Shown here piece after piece: positions 8,173 through 15,077 of a DNA stretch of 44,355 nucleotides. Made by a program: the position numbers and the translations under genes. The stretch is taken from contig JACPZP010000097.1 in the NCBI GenBank assembly GCA_016195405.1, positions 1-44,355 on the forward strand, given 5' to 3'. The notes below the pieces were generated by a model. It ran no database searches. It saw only the letters and a program-made list of their open reading frames with translations, and was not told the DNA's origin. How positions within the stretch are numbered: the stretch's first letter is position 1; every line of letters starts with the position of its first letter. Origin of the DNA: Planctomycetota bacterium (GTDB lineage Bacteria; Planctomycetota; Planctomycetia; Gemmatales; Gemmataceae).

Positions 8173-8201
8173 TTTAGCCGCGAGCCAACGGCGAGCGTGG
8201 A
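8173..8201 (+). repeat. Dispersed 29-bp repeat, copy C, between PAP2 and UbiA genes
   Basis: Lies in the 43-bp gap between the prenyltransferase stop and the PAP2 start. Begins TTTAGCCGCGAGCCAACGGC. Compare copies at 7456-7482 and 7523-7551. Confidence 0.8.
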
Positions 8202-8209
8202 CAGAATCC

Positions 8210-9121
8210 TCAAGTCACATAAATCCATCTGGAAAGCACATACGCCGGAACCAACAATACCACCAACAGCAGTCCGATGAGCCCAGCCAACGACGTCGCC
8301 AGCACCGCGTCCAGCAACACGAGACCCAAAACGGCCCGCTTGACCACCGCCTGCACATTCCGTGGCAGGGGATTCTGAATCGCACGCACCACGGGCACAG
8401 CGATATAGAAGCCGAAAGCCGCGAGCAGGTAAGGGAACAGGATTGCCGAATGGACGCGAAAGCCTCCGTATTGCGCCAAATTCGGAACCGTCAGAGCCAG
8501 CAACAGCCCGCTTAGCATCAGGCCGGCGCCAATTAAGAGGACTACCGGCTTGCTGATTGACGCTTCGGTGCGCGCGAAAAGCGTCACGCCGGCAATGTAG
8601 AGGCCGACAACCAAGCCCAGCGCAATTCCCCATGCGCCGGTTCCGCCGCTTGCCACCGATAATCCCAGAAGCAGATTGAGAAACCGACACGCGCCCATCG
8701 CCGCTGGGCCGATGTAGGTTTTCTTGAACCAGCCGTCGTACAGGAAAATCGTCCCGACCAACACCATTGCCAGCGGCAGCGATCTCCATCGGAAACCGTC
8801 CGCACCAAGGTCTGCCAAACCGGCCAGAATCACTCCCGCCGCCATCAACAGCGCGCCCAAGCGAATCGCCGCCCCCAACGTCACGCGCCCCGACGCCAAC
8901 GGTCGAAATGGACGCTCCCTTTGATCCTGAGCTAAATCGAAATAGTCATTCCACACTATCCCGGAACAATAGAGCGCCACCGATGACAAGAGCAACAGAG
9001 CGAATTGCAGCCAGCGCTCCGGCAACGCCCCGGTCGCCAGCGCGCCCAGGCAAATGTCCGCCATGGCGGTAAACGCATTCGGTACGCGCAACAGCCGGGC
9101 ATAATCAAGAACGCGGCTCAT
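8210..9121 (-). CDS. UbiA-family prenyltransferase
   Basis: Membrane aromatic or lipid prenyltransferase, 303 residues and about nine hydrophobic segments. The two Asp-rich motifs are visible: NDYFDLAQDQRERPFRPLASG (first, about residues 57-77) and YDGWFKKT (second, about 128-135). The RERPFRPLASG sequence resembles the EboC-type or homogentisate branch more than classic UbiA, but this is a similarity judgement. Start ATG 9121 (MSRVLDYARLLRVPN), preceded by AGAAGA; the longer frame to 9181 would overlap the upstream gene more. It overlaps the 3' end of the isomerase gene by 17 bases, so the two are probably co-translated. Confidence 0.88.
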   Translation of the reverse strand: MSRVLDYARLLRVPNAFTAMADICLGALATGALPERWLQFALLLLSSVALYCSGIVWNDYFDLAQDQRERPFRPLASGRVTLGAAIRLGALLMAAGVILAGLADLGADGFRWRSLPLAMVLVGTIFLYDGWFKKTYIGPAAMGACRFLNLLLGLSVASGGTGAWGIALGLVVGLYIAGVTLFARTEASISKPVVLLIGAGLMLSGLLLALTVPNLAQYGGFRVHSAILFPYLLAAFGFYIAVPVVRAIQNPLPRNVQAVVKRAVLGLVLLDAVLATSLAGLIGLLLVVLLVPAYVLSRWIYVT

Positions 9122-9962
9122 TCTTCTGTAATATGGCGCGAACGCGCTCCAGCGCTGTGCGCGCGGCGAGATCAGGATCATCGACGTAGGGATAGAGTTC
9201 GATCGTGATCCAACCTCGGTAGTTGATGTCCCGGATGGCGGCTAGCGTGGCCGCGAAGTCGATCGCGCCTTCTCCGGGCACCAAATGATGGTGGACGCGG
9301 GTGACGGCGATGTCTTCGAGATGAAAATGACGGATGTGCTTGGCCACGCGCGGGATCGTCGTCGCCGGCTCGTCCTTCACGCAATACGCATGGCCGATAT
9401 CGAAATTGAGCGCCACCGCCGGCGATTCGATGTGACTCATGAATTCGAGAAACTGATCGACGGTCTCGATCAATAGTCCCGGCTCCGGCTCGACCAGGAG
9501 CAGCACGCCCTCCCTCTCGGCATGCTCGGCCACCGGCTTGATCATCTCCACGAACATCTTCAAAGCCGCGGACCACGACGCTCCCGGTTCGACGGGTCCG
9601 CCCGGCTCGGTGGTGATGCACGGGGCGCCCAGTTCCTTCGCCAAAGTCAGCGCTCGCATGGTGTGATCGATGCGAATCTGCCGATAGTGGCGTTCCGGCT
9701 CGATCCAGGATGGATGCCAATAACGCTGCCGTGGATCGTTGACGGCGTGCATCATGAAGGCGTTGATGTTCGAGATCGCCAGGCGGTTGTCGGCGAGTGC
9801 TTGGCGAATCGCCTGTTTCTGCTCCTCTAGGAGAAACGCCGGCCAAGCGTGCGGCACGTCGGCCATGATTTCCACGCCCGTGTAGCCGATGCCTGCCAGC
9901 CGGCGCACCGCTTCGGCGAACGAATATTTGAGATACGCATTGGTGCTGAACGCAAGCTTCAT
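9105..9962 (-). CDS. Sugar phosphate isomerase/epimerase-like TIM-barrel protein
   Basis: 285-residue AP-endonuclease family 2 (xylose-isomerase-like) TIM barrel. Seen: MKLAFSTNAY start, YTGVEIMADVPHAWP, acidic metal ligands in LLVEPEPG, NFDIGHAY and the histidines of HIRHFHLEDI, and the final WITIELYPY. The substrate cannot be read from the sequence. It overlaps the prenyltransferase and runs with it and PAP2 in one minus-strand block, so it may act on a precursor or product of that branch. It is shorter than EboE-type proteins, so I do not call this an ebo cluster. Start ATG 9962. Confidence 0.85.
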   Translation of the reverse strand: MKLAFSTNAYLKYSFAEAVRRLAGIGYTGVEIMADVPHAWPAFLLEEQKQAIRQALADNRLAISNINAFMMHAVNDPRQRYWHPSWIEPERHYRQIRIDHTMRALTLAKELGAPCITTEPGGPVEPGASWSAALKMFVEMIKPVAEHAEREGVLLLVEPEPGLLIETVDQFLEFMSHIESPAVALNFDIGHAYCVKDEPATTIPRVAKHIRHFHLEDIAVTRVHHHLVPGEGAIDFAATLAAIRDINYRGWITIELYPYVDDPDLAARTALERVRAILQKNEPRS

Positions 9963-10036
9963 CCTGTCAGTATATTATTTGAGCCCGAAGCGCAAAGCGG
10001 GGGGCATTGTGCAGACGGCAAGTAAAGGAGCATCCA

Positions 10037-10600
10037 ATGGCGAAATCGCCGGAAGAAGCCAAGGCGTCGATGATTGCCAACCTCAAGGAAACCACCGGCA
10101 AGTCGATAGACGAATGGCTCAAGATCACGCGGGCAAGCAAACTCGCCAAGCATGGCGGAATCGTGAAGCTGCTCAAGAGCAAGCACGGCGTCACGCACGG
10201 CTATGCGAACGCGATTGCCCTTGAATCGCTGAAGACCGCGGACACTCCGACCGGCGGCGACGACCTCGTCGCCGCCCAATACGCGGACGCCAAGGCCTCG
10301 CTCAGGCCGCTGTACGACGCACTGCTGGCGGCAGTCAACAAGTTCGGCCCCGATGTGGAGGCTTCGCCGAAGAAAGCCTATGTCAGCCTGCGCCGCAACA
10401 AACAATTCGGCATCATTCAACCTTCGACGGCGACTCGACTCGACGTGGGCATCAACCTCAAAGGCGCCAAGCCGGCCGGCCGCCTCGAAGCTTCCGGCAG
10501 CTTCAACGCCATGGTCAGCCACCGCGTTCGCATAAGCAAGAGCGCGGAGATCGACAAGGAACTGCTTGGTTGGTTGAAGGCGGCGTACGACGCGTCTTGA
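10037..10600 (+). CDS. DUF4287 and DUF5655 domain protein
   Basis: 187-residue soluble protein of unknown function. The N-terminal 65 residues match the DUF4287 pattern (KSIDEWLKITRASKLAKHGG, KHGVTHGYAN); the rest matches DUF5655 (LRPLYDALLAAVNKFGPDVE, KKAYVSLRRNKQFGI, SGSFNAMVSHRVRI, LLGWLKAAYD). DUF5655 proteins are sometimes described as putative nucleic-acid-related proteins, without firm evidence. The ATG at 10037 has a perfect AAGGAG at 10025-10030, so the frame upstream of it is not used. It is divergent from the isomerase gene and 39 bp upstream of mnmE. Confidence 0.85.
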   Translation: MAKSPEEAKASMIANLKETTGKSIDEWLKITRASKLAKHGGIVKLLKSKHGVTHGYANAIALESLKTADTPTGGDDLVAAQYADAKASLRPLYDALLAAVNKFGPDVEASPKKAYVSLRRNKQFGIIQPSTATRLDVGINLKGAKPAGRLEASGSFNAMVSHRVRISKSAEIDKELLGWLKAAYDAS

Positions 10601-10601
10601 G

Positions 10602-10607
10602 TATAAT
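10602..10607 (+). promoter_or_regulatory. TATAAT box upstream of mnmE
   Basis: A perfect -10 hexamer lies 32 bases before the mnmE start codon, just after the stop codon of the preceding gene. No good -35 match is seen at 16-18 bases. It suggests mnmE has its own promoter. Confidence 0.35.
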
Positions 10608-10639
10608 CCAAACGGGTTCATGGCGGTGGACTACAGATA

Positions 10640-11980
10640 ATGTTACCCGATCCGGCGGATACGATCGTCGCTCTTTCCAGTGCTCCCGGGCCTGGGGCGC
10701 GGGCGATCGTTCGCTTGAGCGGCTCGCAGGCGTTCGCCGTAACGGCCCAGCTTTGCAATGATCTTGTCGACGCCACCATGCAGGATCGAAGCGTTCGCCA
10801 GGTGAACGTCACCCTGCCGGGCGTAACGTCTCCACTTCCCGCAGAGATTTATCTGTGGCGGTCGCCTCGAACCTACACGGGACAGGATCTGGCGGAAATT
10901 CACACGCTGTCGTGCCCGCCGCTTTTGGAGCTATTGATCGCGCGCTTTTTGGACCTCGGCGCGCGCGCGGCTCAGGCGGGCGAATTCACCATGCGGGCGT
11001 TCCTGGCCGGCAAGCTCTATCTGACCCAAGTCGAAGCACTCGTCGGCGTCATTGAAGCTACGGATCGGACGGAATTACAACAGGCGCTAATCCAGCTCGC
11101 CGGAGGCGCCAGCCGGCCGCTTCAACAATTGCGCGAAGATCTTCTGAACTTGCTTGCCGACGTCGAAGCCGGGCTCGATTTCAGCGAGGAGGACATCCGC
11201 TTCGTCGAACAGTGTCAACTGCTCGACCGCGTCGCCCATGCACTGGCTCATGTGACACTCGTTCGCAAGCAAATCGACCAACGCTCGCTGGCCGCCAAGC
11301 CGTTTCGAGTCGTGCTTACGGGAATGCCCAACGCCGGCAAAAGCATGTTGTTCAACGCCCTTCTTGGCAGGCAGGCAGCCTTGGTAAGCGCCCACTCCGG
11401 CACGACACGCGATTACCTCGAAGGCATCCTCCGAATTGATAACGCCTCTTTTCAGCTTGTCGACATCGCTGGCATCGCCGCCGGCGCTGACTCCATTGCG
11501 GCCGAAGCGCAGATGCTTGGCCGCGAGCAAATGGAGACGGCCGACCTGATCCTGTATTGCCGAGCAGCCGAATCCGCTGACGAAGACGACGACGTGCCAA
11601 CCACGATGGGCCGCGCATGCGTGGATCGCTTGTTGCGGGTGGCGACGAAATGCGATTTGAAACCGGCGCGCACGGGATGGATGTCAACGAGCGCCGTTAC
11701 CAGGCAGGGGCTGGCCGAACTGAAGAAGACATTGGCGGACAAGGCGCGATCGAAAAAACAGCCGCCGCTCGCGCCGAGCCTGAGCCGATGCCGGCACCAT
11801 GTGGAGGCGTGCTTAAGTCACCTGCGCCAGGCGCATGGCCTAGTGCTGAATGAGGATCCGGTGGAGCTGCTGGCTGTCGAGTTGCGCGGGGCCCTGGAAG
11901 AACTCGGTGCGATGGTGGGCGCCGTCTATACCGATGACTTGCTCGATCGCATCTTCAGCCGATTCTGCATCGGCAAATGA
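10640..11980 (+). CDS. mnmE: tRNA modification GTPase MnmE
   Basis: GTPase that works with MnmG to build the 5-carboxymethylaminomethyl group on U34 of several tRNAs. Seen: N-terminal tetrahydrofolate-binding domain (DTIVALSSAPGPGARAIVRLSG), helical domain, an inserted G domain with P-loop GMPNAGKS (about residues 227-234), GTTRD, and the C-terminal FCIGK with its cysteine. Two G motifs vary: G3 is DIAGI instead of DTAGx, and G4 is TKCD instead of NKxD. Length 446 is normal. Start ATG 10640 fits the family N-terminus; the Shine-Dalgarno is weak. A 72-bp palindrome follows the stop codon. Confidence 0.93.
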   Translation: MLPDPADTIVALSSAPGPGARAIVRLSGSQAFAVTAQLCNDLVDATMQDRSVRQVNVTLPGVTSPLPAEIYLWRSPRTYTGQDLAEIHTLSCPPLLELLIARFLDLGARAAQAGEFTMRAFLAGKLYLTQVEALVGVIEATDRTELQQALIQLAGGASRPLQQLREDLLNLLADVEAGLDFSEEDIRFVEQCQLLDRVAHALAHVTLVRKQIDQRSLAAKPFRVVLTGMPNAGKSMLFNALLGRQAALVSAHSGTTRDYLEGILRIDNASFQLVDIAGIAAGADSIAAEAQMLGREQMETADLILYCRAAESADEDDDVPTTMGRACVDRLLRVATKCDLKPARTGWMSTSAVTRQGLAELKKTLADKARSKKQPPLAPSLSRCRHHVEACLSHLRQAHGLVLNEDPVELLAVELRGALEELGAMVGAVYTDDLLDRIFSRFCIGK

Positions 11981-11983
11981 CCG

Positions 11984-12055
11984 GCGAGCCGGGAGCGTAC
12001 GCGACCGGAGTTCGGGTCGCGACCCGAACTGCGGTCGCTTACGCTCCCGGCTCGC
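11984..12055. repeat. 72-bp near-perfect palindrome between mnmE and the anti-sigma gene
   Basis: Arms 11984-12018 and 12021-12055, 35 bases each, pair with two mismatches around two central bases; the centre GGTCGCGACC is itself palindromic. It starts three bases after the mnmE stop and overlaps the last codons of the convergent zf-HC2 gene, whose tail SGEPGA it encodes. It could be a bidirectional terminator or an inserted repeat; no T-run is visible. Confidence 0.9.
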
Positions 12056-12311
12056 CCGAGTTCTTGCTGCCTCCGGACATTTTCTCCTCAAATTCCCGGA
12101 CCGCTGCTTGCAAACGCTCTTTCATCTCCACAGGCATTTCCAAGGGCGGCAGCTTGCGGCACATCGTCACGGTCACTTTGTACGACTCGAGAAAATTGAT
12201 GCACGGCCCGCATTCGCGGAGGTGGTGGCAGATCAAGTCCGAATATTCCTTGGGCAGCTCGCCGTCGAGGAAGTCCTGGAGCAATTCAGCCAGTTCTTTG
12301 CAGGTCATCAT
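12039..12311 (-). CDS. Zinc-finger (zf-HC2) anti-sigma factor
   Basis: 90-residue anti-sigma protein of the ZAS type. The zinc site is visible: Cys4, then His30, Cys34 and Cys37 in HHLRECGPC. The region after residue 45 is helical and charged; there is no membrane segment, so it is a soluble regulator. It begins inside the sigma-factor stop codon (four-base overlap), the usual arrangement for a sigma and its inhibitor, and probably sequesters the product of 12308-12937. Redox or metal sensing is typical of ZAS proteins, but the signal here is unknown. Its C-terminal tail is encoded by a palindrome. Confidence 0.85.
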   Translation of the reverse strand: MMTCKELAELLQDFLDGELPKEYSDLICHHLRECGPCINFLESYKVTVTMCRKLPPLEMPVEMKERLQAAVREFEEKMSGGSKNSGEPGA

Positions 12312-12937
12312 AGCGTCGCCTCCTCGAAATGCGGCGCCAGGGAATGGCGCATCAGGAGCCGGCCGCGGTGCAGCCGGCTCTTCACGGCGGGCAGACTCAA
12401 GCCGAGCATGTCGCCGATGTCTTGGTTGGGCAGCCCTTCGACGTCGGCCAGGACGTAGACGTCGCGATAGATTTCCGGCAACTCCGTGATCGCCTTTTCG
12501 ATGAGGGCCGTCGTTTCTTTGCTCTGGACGATGTTGTCGGGACTGGCCGACCAGGGCCTGATGCTTTGGGCGTGGTAGCCGTGCTCGGTGAAATGATTGA
12601 ACGGGTCGCGGACTTCGCGGTGCTCGCGATTGGCGCGTTTGCGGCGGTGGGCCAAGGCGGCGTTGACGGTGATGCGATGGAGCCAGGTCGACAAGTTGGC
12701 CTCGCCGCGGAACGTGTCCAGTTTACGCACTACTTGCAACAGCACGTCCTGGGTCACGTCTTCGGCGTCGGCGTCATTGCCGAGCATGCGCCGCGCCAGG
12801 CTGTAGACGCGCGGCGCATGCTCGAGAAAAACCTGCTCCGGCGTCCACTGCGCGCCGCTCCTTGGAACAATGTCCTTGGCAGCAATTTCCTTGGCCTTGC
12901 CGTTGGGTTGCATGGGCTTGGCTTCCAGTGCGTTCAT
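12308..12937 (-). CDS. ECF RNA polymerase sigma factor
   Basis: 209-residue group 4 sigma factor. Region 2 is at about residues 35-105 (VYSLARRMLGNDADAEDVTQDVLLQVVRKL, then FRGEANLSTWLHRITVNAALAHRRK); region 4 at about 140-200 (AITELPEIYRDVYVLADVEGLPNQDIGDMLGLSLPAVKSRLHRGR). The linker with FTEHGYHAQ is longer than average. It overlaps the downstream anti-sigma gene by four bases. A TACAAT at 12984-12989 on the minus strand could be the -10 of its promoter. Start ATG 12937; an ATG nine codons on is an alternative. Confidence 0.92.
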   Translation of the reverse strand: MNALEAKPMQPNGKAKEIAAKDIVPRSGAQWTPEQVFLEHAPRVYSLARRMLGNDADAEDVTQDVLLQVVRKLDTFRGEANLSTWLHRITVNAALAHRRKRANREHREVRDPFNHFTEHGYHAQSIRPWSASPDNIVQSKETTALIEKAITELPEIYRDVYVLADVEGLPNQDIGDMLGLSLPAVKSRLHRGRLLMRHSLAPHFEEATL

Positions 12938-13120
12938 GGTTCACCATGCGAAAGGATCGCCATGCGTAAATTGGAATGCTGTCATTGTAGCAGTACGGAC
13001 GAATTTCCGTGGTCATGAGCCCTGAGAAAAACCGAACCTTCCGACAGCGGCGGTGTCTGTCCACTGACAATGGATTCGTTCGCTCTGTTCGTTGCGCGAG
13101 CGCGAAACGTAAACAAGATC

Positions 13121-13192
13121 GGCCCGTTCGGCGTCCGGCGATGCCAGCGGTCTTTCAAGCCGCATAGATGGGTTCGACTCCCTTACGGGCTA
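13121..13192 (+). tRNA. tRNA-Glu (anticodon TTC), somewhat degenerate
   Basis: A 72-base cloverleaf can be drawn. Acceptor arms 13121-13127 and 13185-13191 pair (GGCCCGT with ACGGGCT, one G-U). D arm 13130-13133/13142-13145; anticodon stem 13147-13151/13159-13163 with loop CTTTCAA and anticodon TTC at 13154-13156; T loop TTCGACT at 13173-13179. The T stem has a T-T mismatch and only three strong pairs. No CCA is encoded. It may be a functional tRNA or a decaying copy. Confidence 0.6.
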
Positions 13193-13199
13193 CTATTCA

Positions 13200-13260
13200 C
13201 GTAGGACAGGCAGCCTTGCCTGTCCTGGAACCGCGGACAGGCAAGGCTGCCTGTCCTACG
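13200..13260. repeat. Perfect 26-bp inverted repeat between two tRNA genes
   Basis: Arms 13200-13225 and 13235-13260 are perfect reverse complements with a 9-base loop. Each arm also contains an internal palindromic run (GGACAGGCAGCCTTGCCTGTCC, 22 bases when read whole at 13203-13224), so each arm could fold by itself. It sits 7 bases after the tRNA-Glu and 52 bases before the tRNA-Lys. Either a processing/termination hairpin or a mobile palindrome. Confidence 0.88.
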
Positions 13261-13312
13261 AAGGAGGATGTTCCGTGATCGGCTTCTCGAAACGCACGCC
13301 GCGACTCCCTTC

Positions 13313-13384
13313 AGGGTCGTGGCGTAACGGCAGCGCACTCGCCTTTTAAGCGATGAGGTGAGGGTTCAAATCCCTCCGACCCTA
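13313..13384 (+). tRNA. tRNA-Lys (anticodon TTT)
   Basis: A 72-base cloverleaf with perfect acceptor pairing (AGGGTCG 13313-13319 with CGACCCT 13377-13383) and discriminator A. The D arm is short (13322-13336). Anticodon stem 13338-13342/13350-13354 has one mismatch; loop CTTTTAA has anticodon TTT at 13345-13347. T stem GAGGG/CCCTC is perfect around TTCAAAT. CCA is not encoded. Confidence 0.8.
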
Positions 13385-13685
13385 TTCGAGCAATGAGCAT
13401 TTATGGGTTCGACTCACACCTTGGCTAATCCTTATAAGGGCTGAATATGCGCGCTGACATGGCAAAGGTGATTGTTGAGCGGGTCTTTCCAGGAGGCCAT
13501 CCCCCCCGACGAATCTGTTCGCTTCATTCGGTAAGTCTTTGTTACCCGGCAAGTTAAGGTGTGAGCCATTTCATTGAATTGCGTCGCCTGGGGTGTGTGG
13601 GGGGGTGGCGACACAACGAATTCTCGGGCGCACGGTGTTACTTTGGCTTGAACCATGCCGCAAATCGAGATCTCCTTAGAAAGTC
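13385..13685. other. Gene-free gap between tRNA-Lys and ribBA
   Basis: No convincing gene. At 13398-13421 the sequence ATGGGTTCGACTC followed by CTTGGCTA resembles the T arm and 3' acceptor of a tRNA (compare 13168-13192), but no 5' partner is upstream, so it is at most a tRNA fragment. The rest holds runs of C (13501-13508) and G (13599-13606) and no clear coding bias. Confidence 0.5.
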
Positions 13686-14933
13686 TTACATCTCATCCAG
13701 CAAATGCCCCAGCTTGTCTTTCTTCGTCTTCAAGTAGCGCACGTTATTCTCGTTGGGCGGCACTTGGATGGGAACGCGTTCGACAATGTGCAAGCCGTAG
13801 CCGTCGAGGCCGACGACTTTGCGCGGGTTGTTGGTCAAGAGACGGATGTCGCGGACGCCGAGGTCGAACAGGATCTGGGCGCCGATGCCGTAATGGCGTA
13901 AGTCGGCGCTGAAGCCGAGCTTGTGGTTGGCCTCCACGGTGTCGAGGCCCTCTTCCTGCTGGAGTTTGTACGCCTTGAGCTTTGGAAGAAGGCCGATGCC
14001 GCGGCCTTCCTGGCGCATGTAGAGGACCACGCCTTTGCCGGCGGCGGCGACCTGAGCCATCGCGTGGTGGAGCTGGCTGCCGCAATCGCAAAGCTCGCTG
14101 CCGAGGATATCGCCGGTCAGGCACTGGCTGTGGATGCGGACCAAAATCGGCTCGGTCTGCGCTGCGACCTGGCCCGCCTCCTCGCGGCCGACGCCGCCCA
14201 TGCACAGGGCCAAGTGCGGCTCAAGATCGACGATTGACGAGTATGGGATCAGGTCGAATTCGCCGAAACGCGTCGGCAGCTTGACGGTCAACTCGCGGTG
14301 GATGAGGCGTTCGCGGCGGCGGCGATGCTTGATCAATTCCTCGATCGTGCACATCTTGAGATCGTGCTTCTTGCAGAATTCACGCAGCTCCGGCAGGTGT
14401 GCCATATGGCCGTCGGGACGGACGACCTCGCAAATGACAGCCGCCTCCTTGAAGCCGGCGAGTCGTGTCAAGTCGACGCTGCCTTCGGTGTGGCCGGCGC
14501 GGACCAAGACGCCGCCTTCACGAGCGCGGAGTGGAAAGACGTGGCCCTTGCCGCGAATTAGGTCGGCCGGCGTCGAGTGGTCGTCAATGGCGACGGCCAC
14601 GGTGCGGGCCCGGTCGAATGCCGAGGTGCCGGTGGTGATGCCGGTGCGGGCGTCGATCGATTGGGTGAACGGCGTCGATTGCTGATCGACGTTGCCGCCG
14701 GCCTGGGGCTCCAGGTGAAGCCGATCGCAGATGGCCGGCGAAAGGGCGAGGCAGACGATGCCGCAGCCGTTGCGCATCATGAAGTTGATCGCTTCGGCGT
14801 TGGCGTTTTGGGCCGGGATAATCAGATCGCCCTCGTTCTCGCGATATTCGTCATCGACGAGCACGATCATGCGGCCGGCCTTAAGCTCGGCGATGGCTAG
14901 GTCGATGGACACGAAATCGTGCGAATTTGGCAT
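13686..14933 (-). CDS. ribBA: Bifunctional DHBP synthase / GTP cyclohydrolase II
   Basis: Makes the two riboflavin precursors: 3,4-dihydroxy-2-butanone 4-phosphate from ribulose 5-phosphate and the pyrimidine intermediate from GTP. Residues about 1-205 are the RibB domain (VDDEYRENEGDLI, RNGCGIVCLAL, FTQSIDA, GHTEGSVDL). Residues about 210-400 are RibA with the zinc cysteines in HSQCLTGDILGSELCDCGSQL (spread over 20 residues), MRQEGRGIGL and LDTVEANHKLGF. Length 415 is normal for the fusion. ATG 14933 has TAGGAAA upstream. No FMN riboswitch is seen in the short divergent gap to the inositol-phosphate synthase gene. Confidence 0.95.
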   Translation of the reverse strand: MPNSHDFVSIDLAIAELKAGRMIVLVDDEYRENEGDLIIPAQNANAEAINFMMRNGCGIVCLALSPAICDRLHLEPQAGGNVDQQSTPFTQSIDARTGITTGTSAFDRARTVAVAIDDHSTPADLIRGKGHVFPLRAREGGVLVRAGHTEGSVDLTRLAGFKEAAVICEVVRPDGHMAHLPELREFCKKHDLKMCTIEELIKHRRRRERLIHRELTVKLPTRFGEFDLIPYSSIVDLEPHLALCMGGVGREEAGQVAAQTEPILVRIHSQCLTGDILGSELCDCGSQLHHAMAQVAAAGKGVVLYMRQEGRGIGLLPKLKAYKLQQEEGLDTVEANHKLGFSADLRHYGIGAQILFDLGVRDIRLLTNNPRKVVGLDGYGLHIVERVPIQVPPNENNVRYLKTKKDKLGHLLDEM

Positions 14934-15077
14934 AGGGTTTCCTACTGTTTGCGAAGCCGCAAGCGGAAAGCGTCACCAGCAACCTCATTGTAAGGGGTTT
15001 TGAGTTGCTTGACCTTGCGGCCGCCAGTTGCGAGAATTGTAAGTCCCAGGCACAATCCAAGCGGGCTTGAGAATCTC

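Noticed and set aside
8210..9962. ebo gene cluster (EboC/EboE)
   Set aside because: The prenyltransferase resembles EboC, but the TIM-barrel protein is too short for EboE and EboA, B, D and F are absent.
13200..13260. CRISPR-like repeat
   Set aside because: Only two arms of one perfect inverted repeat, no direct repeat-spacer series. No CRISPR array or cas gene in the window.
13432..13656. Open frame of 74 codons on the minus strand
   Set aside because: No family pattern, no ribosome site, and it crosses C- and G-runs of a gene-free gap.
14934..15077. FMN riboswitch before ribBA
   Set aside because: The 144-base gap shows no RFN-type conserved blocks; only a short GCCGCAAGCGG repeat is present.
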